A stretch of DNA of 64,000 bases from Apostichopus japonicus. Lineage: Eukaryota > Echinodermata > Holothuroidea > Aspidochirotida > Stichopodidae. The DNA is taken from NCBI RefSeq assembly GCF_037975245.1, contig NC_092573.1, positions 10,790,501 through 10,854,500 of the forward strand. Reading direction: 5' to 3'. Numbering within the stretch: position 1 is the first letter of the stretch; every line of letters starts with the position of its first letter. Positions 24,478 through 34,937 of this stretch are shown one piece after another. The position numbers and the translations under genes are program-made. The notes under the pieces are model-generated. The model was not told the DNA's origin. It made no database searches and saw only the letters and a program-made list of their open reading frames with translations.

Positions 24478-25738
24478 AGTACCGCTTTTCTCCAGGATTG
24501 TGCTATCGCTGTTCCAACAAAATATAAAGCAAATGAAGCGACACTTGCGGCTCTAGACACTTCTTCAATATTTCTGATATAAATGAAACCGTGAATGTTA
24601 TTGAATTTCGCAATAACGACCCATGAAACTGCTTATGACCGTGAGCAACAAACTCTGCTTGCGTATTGATGATGTAGGAGCATTGACAATGTATGTAGTA
24701 CGTGGATATGCACATACATACACACTAGTAGTAGTACACAATGTCATTATTGGTACTGGAAATAGTACGTGGGTACGTGTATGCGGTGGTACCAAACTTT
24801 ATCGCCACCTGCTAAAGACGTCCCATTTGTAACAGATACGACGAGGAGTAAGTGTAAGGTAACATTGATATCAAAATGTATGAAACTACAAGAGAAGAAA
24901 ATATCACATCCCTCTAAATTGTTAATACATCTATAAAATGTTTACACATCTATACAATTTTAACACATATATAATGTATAAATTTAGGATGGTATCCTTC
25001 GAGATGGCAAGTGAACAACTGTTCTTTTCAGGTAAATGAAACAGAGTAATGACCTCTTGATTTAGTTTATCATTTCGTGCTACTACGTGATTTCGTCGAT
25101 GCAACGAAACCAGGAAACATTGCCGTAACAAACCCGAAATCGTTTGTTAGTATTGGCTCGTAATAAGTACAAACAGTCTTAGAAATGTATAGAAGCGGTA
25201 CAAATGATGATTTGATTTATTATGTAAATCTTGTAAATTGTCAGGGAAATAAAATCAAAAAGATATATCAACCACTGATGGACATGTGTATGAGAAGGTG
25301 AGAGGGGCAATACGGATGGAAAAGAAACGAGAAATGGGAAAACCGAGCTTAGTAAAGGTGTAGGGGGAAACTTGAGATTATTATTTTGTTATATCACTTT
25401 AAATTCTAGCTGCTATGGAATATTTATGGTAAGGGTAAACAGGTAGACCTCGGTAGACTACTCAGTTTTAATTAATTTGATGGCCAAATGGGCTATATAT
25501 GCTATAGGCCACGGGCCCTTCACTGAGACCTGCAGGGACCAGCGATTTATGATGACGAGTTTATGTCATGGAAGTTTTGCAATTTTGTTATAAAAGATGA
25601 TCATCAGTTCATTCACTTTGGGTGTAAAAAATTAATACTTTAATCCATATTCACTGTTTACTACTTATTGTTGACATAGCCTAGGTATTATATGGTAGAC
25701 AACTGCCAAAGATATGTATGACATGTATGAATCCGTAT

Positions 25739-26110
25739 CAGTGGCGTAAGAAGGTACTTTTGGGTGGGGGGGGGGGGGCTGAAGACTGATGGCCAGCCTG
25801 GGGGAGGGATTAAGGGGAGGGGGTGTCCCCCTCCCCCTTTGGAATTTTTTGCATTTCCAGGTGGCCTCAAATGCAATTTGGTGCAATATAGCACACTTCA
25901 ACACCCACTCCATTTTGTAAACTTAATTTTGTATTTTCACCTGGCCTTAGATGCAATTTGGTGCTCCAAATGAGATTTTTTTCTCATTTGGAAATGAAAA
26001 AGGGGTTTTCTGACTTGCGAACCGGGGGGCGGAATGATACTTCCGCCCCTCCACATTTTTCACTGGGGGGGCTGGCGCCCCCCCCCCAGCCCCCGGTTCC
26101 TACGCCCTTG
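25739..26110. mobile_element. hAT-like MITE with perfect 8-bp target-site duplication
   Basis: The perfect direct repeat ATCCGTAT lies at 25731-25738 and 26111-26118. The element starts CAGTGGCGTAAGAAGG and ends with the complement of CAAGGGCGTAGGAACC, an imperfect terminal inverted repeat. An 8-bp duplication with CAGNGGCGTA-type ends is characteristic of the hAT superfamily. At 372 bp, with G- and C-runs and no transposase, it is non-autonomous. Confidence 0.88.
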
Positions 26111-27675
26111 ATCCGTATAACAAAGTAACAACCATATAAACAACGTCTTGCTCAATCATCGGTTGAAATCATTGTGTTTCGGTCTCTATCTATATTATAT
26201 ATGTTTTAGTTTCAATCGGATACAACTTTTTTTCAGACCTATATACGTAGAGGGTAATTCTATAATTAATGAGGAGTCAAAATTATGATCCAGTTTTGTG
26301 GGGTTCCTTGTATAATGTGTTATGTACTGTAGTTTGCTACATGTAGAGTGCTAATGGAGGCTTACTGTATTGTATGACCTACCATACGACCGTGATGGAA
26401 CATACATATTGCAATAATGAAATAAATAGTCAGTGTGTTTTCAAATTTGTAGCAAAATTTATTTCTGACTGAGGGTACAATACTCGTGTCCTGTAACTTG
26501 TCAGTGAAGGTTTATGTACACATAATGGCGCTACTATACAAATGAAAATGGGGCCAGTGGGTACAGTTGTCTGCACTGCAGGGGAGGTGCTGGTCTGGCT
26601 ACGGCCTTGTCTATAACTTGGGTCCACCCTGAGAAACTTGTGTTGTGAGTTGAATTATAGGTGAATCTACTGTAGCCTACCATACAGAGTACGTAACTTT
26701 TAGACCAATTCAAGTCTACTTAGCATCATACATAAAACTTTGCTGTTTATTAACTCTTTGCAATTAGAATATCAAATACGTAGAAAACTTAGTAATGGGG
26801 AATAAATTGAATTTATATGGTAAATGTATACAAACACACGCTTCACTGAACAAGCCACATGCATGTGGCACAATTATACAACATATATAATCCAAAATAA
26901 ATAAGCAAAACTCTTTTTCAAGTTTATAAATAAGTATAGTAATAAAGAGGGCAATGCAACTTAGAACATGGGAATTTAACGGTACCTGTTTATAATGAGC
27001 GATGCAGGGCCAGATGAACCTACATAGGCTGATATATAAGGCTATATAGCTTTGACATATTACTTTGTTTTAAAGCCCTACATTTTTTCCCTCTTCAATT
27101 TTGAAGTGCAAAATATAGTATCAAACTGATATTTTTTAACAACTAACTGAAACATCGCGAGCCAGAAATTTTGCAAATGTTGAAAATAAATGATTAAAAT
27201 CTGCCATAAGAGACCTTAAGACTAATTTTAACTTCGCTTTTGTACCCAAATCTTCGATTGAATTCAACGTCTGAGCGAAAGTTTAAGCTTTTCATCGCCT
27301 TTAGATTTAGATCATCTGTTCGCTTAATCCGGGCCTGGCGATAAATGTCGGATTATCCGATCGTAATCTCACGGATAAATATCGGACTCCATCCCCTTAT
27401 CCGTACATCAAAGTCGCATCCACACACCGCATTTATGTTGGTATTGGTGGACATGTTCACATTACATTGATATATGCCTCTTATTACGTATTATTTCTCA
27501 TATGCACAAACTAATCAATTCACGTATTCAGCCGTCGTCGCAACACCCAGACTTATCTTAATTCGGACGGAACCAAAAAAAAAACTTGAATCTTGAACAC
27601 TTCATATAGTTCAAAGTCATCAGCATTGCTTCAAAAAGTTACGTTGATAACTTGTACAATTATGCTTAATATTTT

Positions 27676-27681
27676 TTTATT
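27676..27681 (-). terminator. Probable poly(A) signal of the sHSP-like gene
   Basis: The minus strand reads AATAAA about 145 nt downstream of the stop codon at 27827-27829, a normal distance. It was identified by motif only. Confidence 0.5.
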
Positions 27682-27826
27682 TTCAAAGCAGTTTCCTTAA
27701 AAGGGACAACGTTCCTTCACAAATTGAGTGAGTGAGCATTATTCGAATTTTTGTACGGTTGTACATTTGTTAACAATAATGAGTCCAAAGGGCTTCCTGC
27801 AATAAGTGTCAGAATATAGCAATAAG

Positions 27827-30725
27827 CTAGTATTGATCAATCTCTATAGTAACACCATCTTCATCGATTTCTCCTTCGTACTTCTCCTCTACAGCCATAT
27901 CCTCTATATCTAAATCATCAATAACTTGTTTACTTCTTGCGTCCATTTTCTTTAGTTTTATTCCTCTCTTCCTTCCACCACACGACGGATCAGAAGTCCT
28001 GCTATCAGTTTTTATAGGTTTAAAATGCCCTTCAATAGGGATATTCAGTGTTGCCGCAGACTCTGATGACATTTGTAACCTGACGGCGTTCCATGGAGCG
28101 CCTTTGATTACCAGAACCTTCTCATCTGCTGGATTGACCATCGCTCTAACCTTTCTTGGGTTAATGCCACCAGGCAAAGGAATCTTCCTCTCAAATTCCT
28201 TTTCAAAACAATTCTCTTCACAATTACATCTATGAAGCCCTTTCACATGAATGTTATTATTCTGAAGTGTAATTTCAATATCTGTAGGATGATAGCCTCC
28301 GATTTCGATTCTCTTTATTTCTATAGGAGATGGAGTGTGCGGCGTACGTGGCCCGGTATCTGCATGTCCAGGATGATAATTACCGTTGTAGTAATTCCCA
28401 TCGGGTTCCTGTAAAGACATCAATTTTATCAGTGGAAATTCAAACGTTACTGACTTGGATGATTCGGTCAGGGAACTTAAACTCTGATGCAATCAAATTC
28501 AAATAAAATGGGTGGCGTATTTTAATTTTTTAGTGTTGTTGGGGAAAAGGTGGGAGAAGGGAGGAGGCGGCTTACGTTTTACGAAAAAGATGCACACAGT
28601 GATTAACATCAACACAAATTAAAGGGTGCGAAGACTCGCGCAAAAAGGAACGCCTAATGCCGATAATCTGACCCAGTTTCGAATGAGGTGTAACAGAAGT
28701 TTTAGACACCACCATCTATCCCAGAAAATACACACACAGCTTGCTACCGTCGGTAATTAGACACTAGTGTACAATCAGTACATACAGCTGCGGTCAATAC
28801 CCACAGCACAGTGTATAAACGATACAGCGATGGATATCTCAGGTCCAGCTAAAGATAACAAGGTATCACGTTTCATTACTGTCTGCATTTTGTAGCGACA
28901 CGAACAAAAGGTCACTTGCAAGCAACAGAAAGTTAACTTTTCCAGATGGCCGCACACGGTTTGGGGCGAGTCTTCAATGCCTTTAATGGGAATACAGCAC
29001 GCGGGACTGAAGTTATGATTTCTGTCTGGTGTAACCGGAAATGACGTAATGTTCAGGCAGTGTATATATTTGATAACTTTTCATTTCCGAGTGGTCGGAA
29101 TGTTCGCTACAAACATTTGAACATTAAGAACGCATTTCATTGGCACAGCTGGTAATAAAATAAAACAGTTATATATTATATATACGGTCAGACCTAGAAA
29201 GTTGAATACCGCCGCCCTATTTAATTTTTCTCTTTTTCTTTCTGATAAATTCTCTGTCAGGATGTTATGTGGACGTTTTGCAGTTACCTACCTTGTTTTG
29301 CCCTGGGTCCCGTTGACGCCTAGACGGCCCTCTCTGACGATCGCTCTGTTGATTTGGTGCTGTGTCCCTAACGTGTCCCTGTTCATGGCCATTATTCTGT
29401 TGCTTTGAGGTTGTACCCCTAGCAGGCTCCCTGTGATGGTTGTTTTGTCGATTTGAGGTTGTTCCCCTAGCAGGCTCCCTGTTATGATTGTTTTGTTGAC
29501 TTGAGGTTGTGCCGCTTACATGCTCCATCTGAGGGTTGTTGTAACGTTGATCTGACGCTGTATCCCGTGCAGGTTCCCTTTGACGGTTGATCCGTTGATT
29601 AGGGGTTGTGTCTTGACTAACATGCTCCCTCTGAAAACGGTTGCCCGTATTAGTCTCCCTCTGACGGTTTATCGGTTGATTCGATGCTGTGTCCCTAACC
29701 GGCTCCATCTGACGTGTGTTGTGATATTGCTTTGAGGCAGTTCCTCTGCCCATACCATTACCGATAGTGTAAGTATTTTTAGAGGTTTCAGTTGGTCCGT
29801 TCGATCGATGATGTATGCTAGTCTGCTGACTGGATTGACCGAATTGAGGATTTCTAATGTCTTTGTTCGTTGACATCGCACCATCCCTCTTCTCACACCG
29901 TATGGTATCGTCCAAACTCTAGAACGAGAAGAGTTAGAATTATTTGAAAACTCGTCATATGCTGTGAAAGGTCCGCGTCAGCTAGGCCGATGCGATTTTA
30001 GGCATAGTAAAACCACGTACATTTATTTTGAAACCTGTTTAAACGTTTAATCTACACGTACAATCGTCAAGAAGTATGGAATGATCAAAATCAAAGCATT
30101 ATTGGTAGGCCTAATTCTGGATTCGATCACTCCACCCCGGTTGGTGAATGAGAGGGGGGTCATTATTTTGGTGCCATCACTTTCGTGGCGGCAACCAATG
30201 GTTGCACTAAATATACTATGGGCGAACGGTTTAGTATTAGCCTTTTCTTTGACAGACTGCATAATTAAGGAAAAGGTGAGAATAGAGGGGGTGAGGCAAG
30301 TGGAAAGGAAAGGCTCTAATACCTGCCAAGACGACCTGAGAGGGTGGTGAGGTCCCAGGAAAAATTGTAACCTTATATACCTTGCTATCAGTTTTACACT
30401 GTTCTTTCTATATATATAGGCTTGTTATATTCAGTTCAACACACCTCGTGTCCACCTCGACCCAGTAATAACCTTTGCTGAAGTGGTTTCCATAGTCTAT
30501 TGCGTGGAACAAATCCGTACCCAGAAGTCATTGACAACGACGGTCTTTGTATCATTGTTTGGAACGGAGAAGCATCGAGAAGCAGAGAATGATAGGAAAA
30601 TGGACTCCATAATTGTCTGTAATGTAAATAAACAAAAACAGTGCAACCGATGACTAACGGATACGAATCGATTAATTAATTAATTAATTAATCGATTAAT
30701 TAATAAAGTCATGTGTGTATTCGTA

Positions 30726-30824
<99 letters not shown>

Positions 30825-31531
30825 ATTTTAAAGATCTGCTTATTGGATCCAATAATAGCACGCTATACCTAGGAAAGTTTTGTGACTACATAATCGACCT
30901 GCATGCCACAGTCGTAAATCGACCTCAGGCTGTCCAATTAGCCTGCGTAGCTTCTTAACATCATTATAGGCTCTTTGTGTAAACACTGTGTGGAAATATT
31001 TTCATGCCTACAGTGTAGTTTATCATACAGCGTTCACACAGACCCTCATACAAGAAGAAAAATATGTGGCAGGCGTTCAGACTAATTGGAAAAAAGAGGT
31101 CATTTTACGACCTAGGCAGGTCGATTACGTAATCTCAATATGATAGCTTGCTATAGTTGGGGTCTTTACAGCAGACCTTTAAACAAAGTGGGAAATGGTG
31201 TATCTTTCTTTAAGCATTTTAATGCAAGCATCCCATCCACCCCACCACATCCCACATACAGGTATGGTTATATATTCGATAAGTTTGGTCAGATAGAAAA
31301 TCTTGTTTTCAGTTCGAATGAGTTTCTTGTAAGATATGTTTACTACAGATCATGTTAGTCAATGGTAAATCAATTTATACACTTTTCACTAAGTGAAACA
31401 AACAAAAACACTCACCGATGAAATCCTCTCCCAGTTGGGAGAGACTGCAATAACTGTCCATGTGCTCCGGGTGACGTCAATATGACACAGAGGATGAACG
31501 ATATCATTATTTTGGAGTAACTGAATTCCAT
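27827..31531 (-). CDS. Small heat-shock (alpha-crystallin domain) protein with predicted signal peptide and repeat region, 440 aa
   Basis: Proposed coding exons, high to low: 31531-31416, 29916-29292, 28408-27827 (stop TAG at 27827-27829). They sum to 1323 nt with GT/AG junctions and matching phases; the middle exon uses the second of two adjacent AGs. Residues 1-25 look like a signal peptide (hydrophobic core [13 protein letters not shown], then PGAHG). Exon 2 encodes residues 39-247, hydrophilic, with about eight diverged 16-residue repeats typified by [16 protein letters not shown] (48-bp period, 29300-29730). Residues about 275-351 form an alpha-crystallin domain: [18 protein letters not shown], then an IPLPGGINP loop and a VLVIKG strand. 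A basic/acidic tail follows. sHSPs are ATP-independent holdase chaperones, normally cytosolic; a secretory signal would be unusual. The domain exon is certain. The join to exon 2 is well supported, and the join to exon 1 is inferred from phase and splice sites. Confidence 0.75.
28669..28986 (+). repeat. Dispersed repeat family B, copy 1 (318 bp)
   Basis: Nearly the same sequence recurs in the same orientation at 63461-63721. Both begin with agtttcgaatgaggtgtaac, contain agcttgctaccgtcggtaat and end with ttggggcgagtcttcaatgc. This copy has about 57 bp in the middle (near 28850-28910) that the other lacks. It lies in the sHSP-like intron. No coding capacity or terminal inverted repeat is evident. 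Confidence 0.9.
30729..30822. repeat. (AT)n microsatellite next to a (TTAA)n palindrome
   Basis: A long AT alternation with two small interruptions, preceded at 30667-30702 by cgattaattaattaattaat-type sequence that is self-complementary. It lies in the sHSP-like intron 1. Confidence 0.95.
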
Positions 31532-31605
31532 AGTGTCGAGGTTAAAAAGATGAAATGTTCAGTCCAATAAGACCAGCAAAAGTAAACTGTTTCCCCTTAA
31601 ATGTA

Positions 31606-32006
31606 TTAAATATACAAGCTCCAAGTGGTGCAGTTATTATTGGTTAACAACAAAAATGTAAACGAATATCGTATCCACGCTGTAGGTAGTATTATGAAGG
31701 TACGCTTGAGGCTATTCGAAAGGACGTCTGATATTGAAGTTAATTGTAAATAAAAACTAAACTTAAAAACCTGTTCGTTTTATAGATTTCTGTGGCTCCA
31801 ATTACCTATGCAACAGTTACACGTGTCCATATTTTATTATAAAACGTCAGCTTAACAATTGTAAATCTGCAGAGACTTTCGTCATCTTTCATAAAGCAGA
31901 CGACCTGTGTATTTATACACTCTTCTCGATGATTCAAGTAGTCCCGCGAAGATTCCACTGACAACACACAATGACGTCACGATCTAAACAACAGACAATG
32001 ACGTCA
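31606..32006 (-). promoter_or_regulatory. Putative stress-inducible promoter of the sHSP-like gene
   Basis: On the minus strand, TATAAAT lies at 31917-31911. About 30 bp upstream, at 31956-31947, is GGAATCTTCG, a match to the heat-shock element nGAAnnTTCn. Farther up are two perfect CRE palindromes TGACGTCA (31972-31979 and 31999-32006) inside a duplicated acaatgacgtcacgat block. HSE next to TATA is the classic arrangement of heat-inducible sHSP genes. The implied 5' UTR is about 350 nt. A second TATA-like motif (TATATTTAA, 31614-31606), closer to the ATG, is an alternative. Confidence 0.5.
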
Positions 32007-32637
32007 CGATGTGACGCAACAAGTCAGCTAAATTACAGTATTTAGTGTGCAATACAACGTGTACACACGGAGTGTAGGGATCATGTAGTTAGCTTGGTGT
32101 TATTGACAACACACAATATATGGGCGGCCATTTGGGCAAAAAATACAACGATGAAACAGACAAACAGACAACAACAAAAAAAGATAAAAAGGAACAAGTA
32201 TAAGAATGTAGCGCATTACAGATAGACTGAAGGGATATAGAGATGAAACATTCTAAACAAGAAAAGATCAAATAAACAGACCAAAATGAAGAAAATTGAC
32301 AAGATCATACAGCTAGACTGAATTTTTGGAATTTCAACAAGACTAAAAGAGAAGAACAAATATAAAGATGGAAAAAACGAATAGATAAGAATCTAAAGAG
32401 AACATCGATTTGCTAACACAATCTCCACACAGTGATAGACCGAATATAAAGCTCGATAAACCATTGACAAGCCGTTTTACTTTTTATTCGATATTTGATG
32501 ATATCAATAATTATTTGGTGATATCAGCAATTATTTAATGATATCAACAATTAATTAATGATATCATAAAATCATTTGATGATATCAACAACAACAAAAG
32601 AAAAAAAAAGATCATCGTCATCGTCATCTTCATCACG

Positions 32638-32792
<155 letters not shown>

Positions 32793-32956
32793 TTCACATT
32801 CACGTTCACATACACATACCCGTACACACACATGTTCACATACACGTTCACGTGCACGTGCACATTCACATGTTCATGTTCATATTCATCATCATATCCA
32901 TGTTCACATTCATGTTCATATTCATATATTGATATATATATATATATTCATATATG

Positions 32957-33348
32957 AATTCGCATTCGCATTCGTATTCGTATTCATATTCATATTCAGA
33001 ACCAGAATCAGAATCAGCCCCACTGCTCTGGGAATGCATCATTCATCTTTTTATATCTTGGTTTCTCTATCATACAACGAATTCACCGAACACAAAGACA
33101 TTTCGTTATCACGTACAGTCCTGAAATGCATACTCTGCATTGCTAGATTATTCATTATTTCGTATACTTGGAAAGGCGCGGATCCAGGGAGCGGGAATGG
33201 GGAGGGTATCTGGGTGGGGGGGGGGGGTGACACACCCCTTTTCAACTTCAACATAAAATAAATTCGCATTCGTATTCGTATTCATATTCATATTCATATT
33301 CAGAACCAGAATCAGAATCAGAATCAGTCCCACTGCTCTGGGAATGCT
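32957..33348. repeat. Duplicated hexamer block (attcg(c/t))n plus shared 3' sequence
   Basis: Block 32957-33036 (attcgcattcgtattcat run, then cagaaccagaatcagaatca, then cactgctctgggaatgc) recurs at 33261-33348 with one extra agaatc unit. Between the copies lies block 33037-33260, which itself recurs at 33826-34040. Confidence 0.9.
33037..33260 (+). repeat. Duplicated block C, copy 1 (224 bp)
   Basis: About 90% identical to 33826-34040 by eye, from catcattcatctttttatat to cttttcaacttcaacataaa. The inner part contains gcggatccaggg..gcgggaatgggg, reminiscent of the ends of hAT-type MITEs. Copies 1 and 2 flank the first coding exon of the FAM151-like gene. Confidence 0.9.
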
Positions 33349-33764
33349 ATCGCAAGACTTTCCAGTAACCTAATTTTCTGAATATAGCCTATACGTGTAT
33401 GGTACCAGTTGAAAATCCTTCAGTCTTTACTGAATTATCTCGTAATACCAAGTGATGCTCCTTGTTTTGCTTGATTTGATATTGATAAAAGTTACAGAAG
33501 CCTAAATCTAAACTGGGACATCCATAGCATGGACATTGGACTTGCAGCATTTACACGAACAGGCCTATCTCAGCTGTATTATTTGTATAAGGACACAACA
33601 GATTTCATGCATGCAAATCCTGTTGTGTATATCAATCGCAGTTTCTGCTGGCATTCCTCATCTGAAGAATTGCCATTGCTCAATTTCAACGTACAACTTC
33701 AGTGAACGAGGGACATGAACTGGACGCTCTTTCTTTAATCTACTTCATGGCATGATCCAACAAT

Positions 33765-34829
33765 ATGTTTTCAGTGGTACTTTTAACTTTATTCCTGTCA
33801 AGTTTTGCAGGTAAAGTTGACATTTCATCATTCATCTTTTTATATCTTGGTTTCTCTATCATACAACGAATTCACCGAACACAGAGACATTTCGTTATCA
33901 CGTTTAGTGCTCAAATGCGTACTCTACATTGCTAGATTATTCCTTATTTCGTATGTTTGGAAAGGCGAGGATCCAGGGGGCGGGAATGGGGAGGGTATCT
34001 GGGAGGAGTGGGGGCCCCTTTTCAACTTCAACATAAAATTAAAAAAGTAGTTATATAGATACAACTGGACCTCATTATAGACCAAATGTATATAAATATA
34101 TAAATATGCACCATTTCAAGTCTGACATTTTCAATTTTATGGCGAAGGACCTGCTGTTTGCATATATATATATTCGTTTAATACATATTTTGGAAAAAAC
34201 ATAAATTTGTAAACATAAATATTTTTGGTTAAAAATATATATTAAAACAAAATATACATTTGTAAAAATATTCATATTTAAATTATATCAAAATTTGAAA
34301 AAGACCTAGAAAGTACCTTTCGCTGGATTGCAACGGATGTACATGAACTGTCTGAGGCTGATGTCTGTCCATTGGCAGGATCGCCAATCTTTACTTGTTT
34401 CTATTGGTTTTGTTTGCTTGTTTGTACTTGATTTAATATCTTGATGAATGTTGTTCGAATCTACCTTCATACATAGTTTAGAAATATAAAAAAATATAAA
34501 ATTGTAACCATATATAGTTTGATTAAAATATATGTTTAAAACAAAATATATATTCGTAATAATATACATAAAAATATACAATTTCACAAAGATCTATGCT
34601 TTGACAAAAATATATTTGTTACTAAAATATATATTTTTACGATATATTAAACAAACTAAATATTTGTAAAAATATACATATTTACAAAAATATACAATTT
34701 TAGAAAACCTATACTTAGGTAAGATAAAGATATATTTTACTGAAAAATTTAATGTTACGAATAAATATATTTAACAAACTCGTATCAATATATCAATATA
34801 TATATATATCAATATAAATATAAATATCA

Positions 34830-34881
<52 letters not shown>

Positions 34882-34891
34882 TACAATATAT

Positions 34892-34937
<46 letters not shown>

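Larger units (their letters stand above)
24478..27826. other. Intergenic region between the GOLM-like start and the sHSP-like stop
   Basis: Both flanking genes are on the minus strand, so this holds the GOLM-like promoter and 5' UTR and the sHSP-like 3' UTR. It contains the hAT-like MITE 25739-26110 and a probable poly(A) signal at 27676-27681. No further exon with family features was seen; overlapping short frames near 25660-25970 lie in the MITE. Confidence 0.6.

Noticed and set aside
25665-25973. Pro-rich and Gly-rich frames on both strands
   Set aside because: They lie in the hAT-like MITE and come from its G/C runs.
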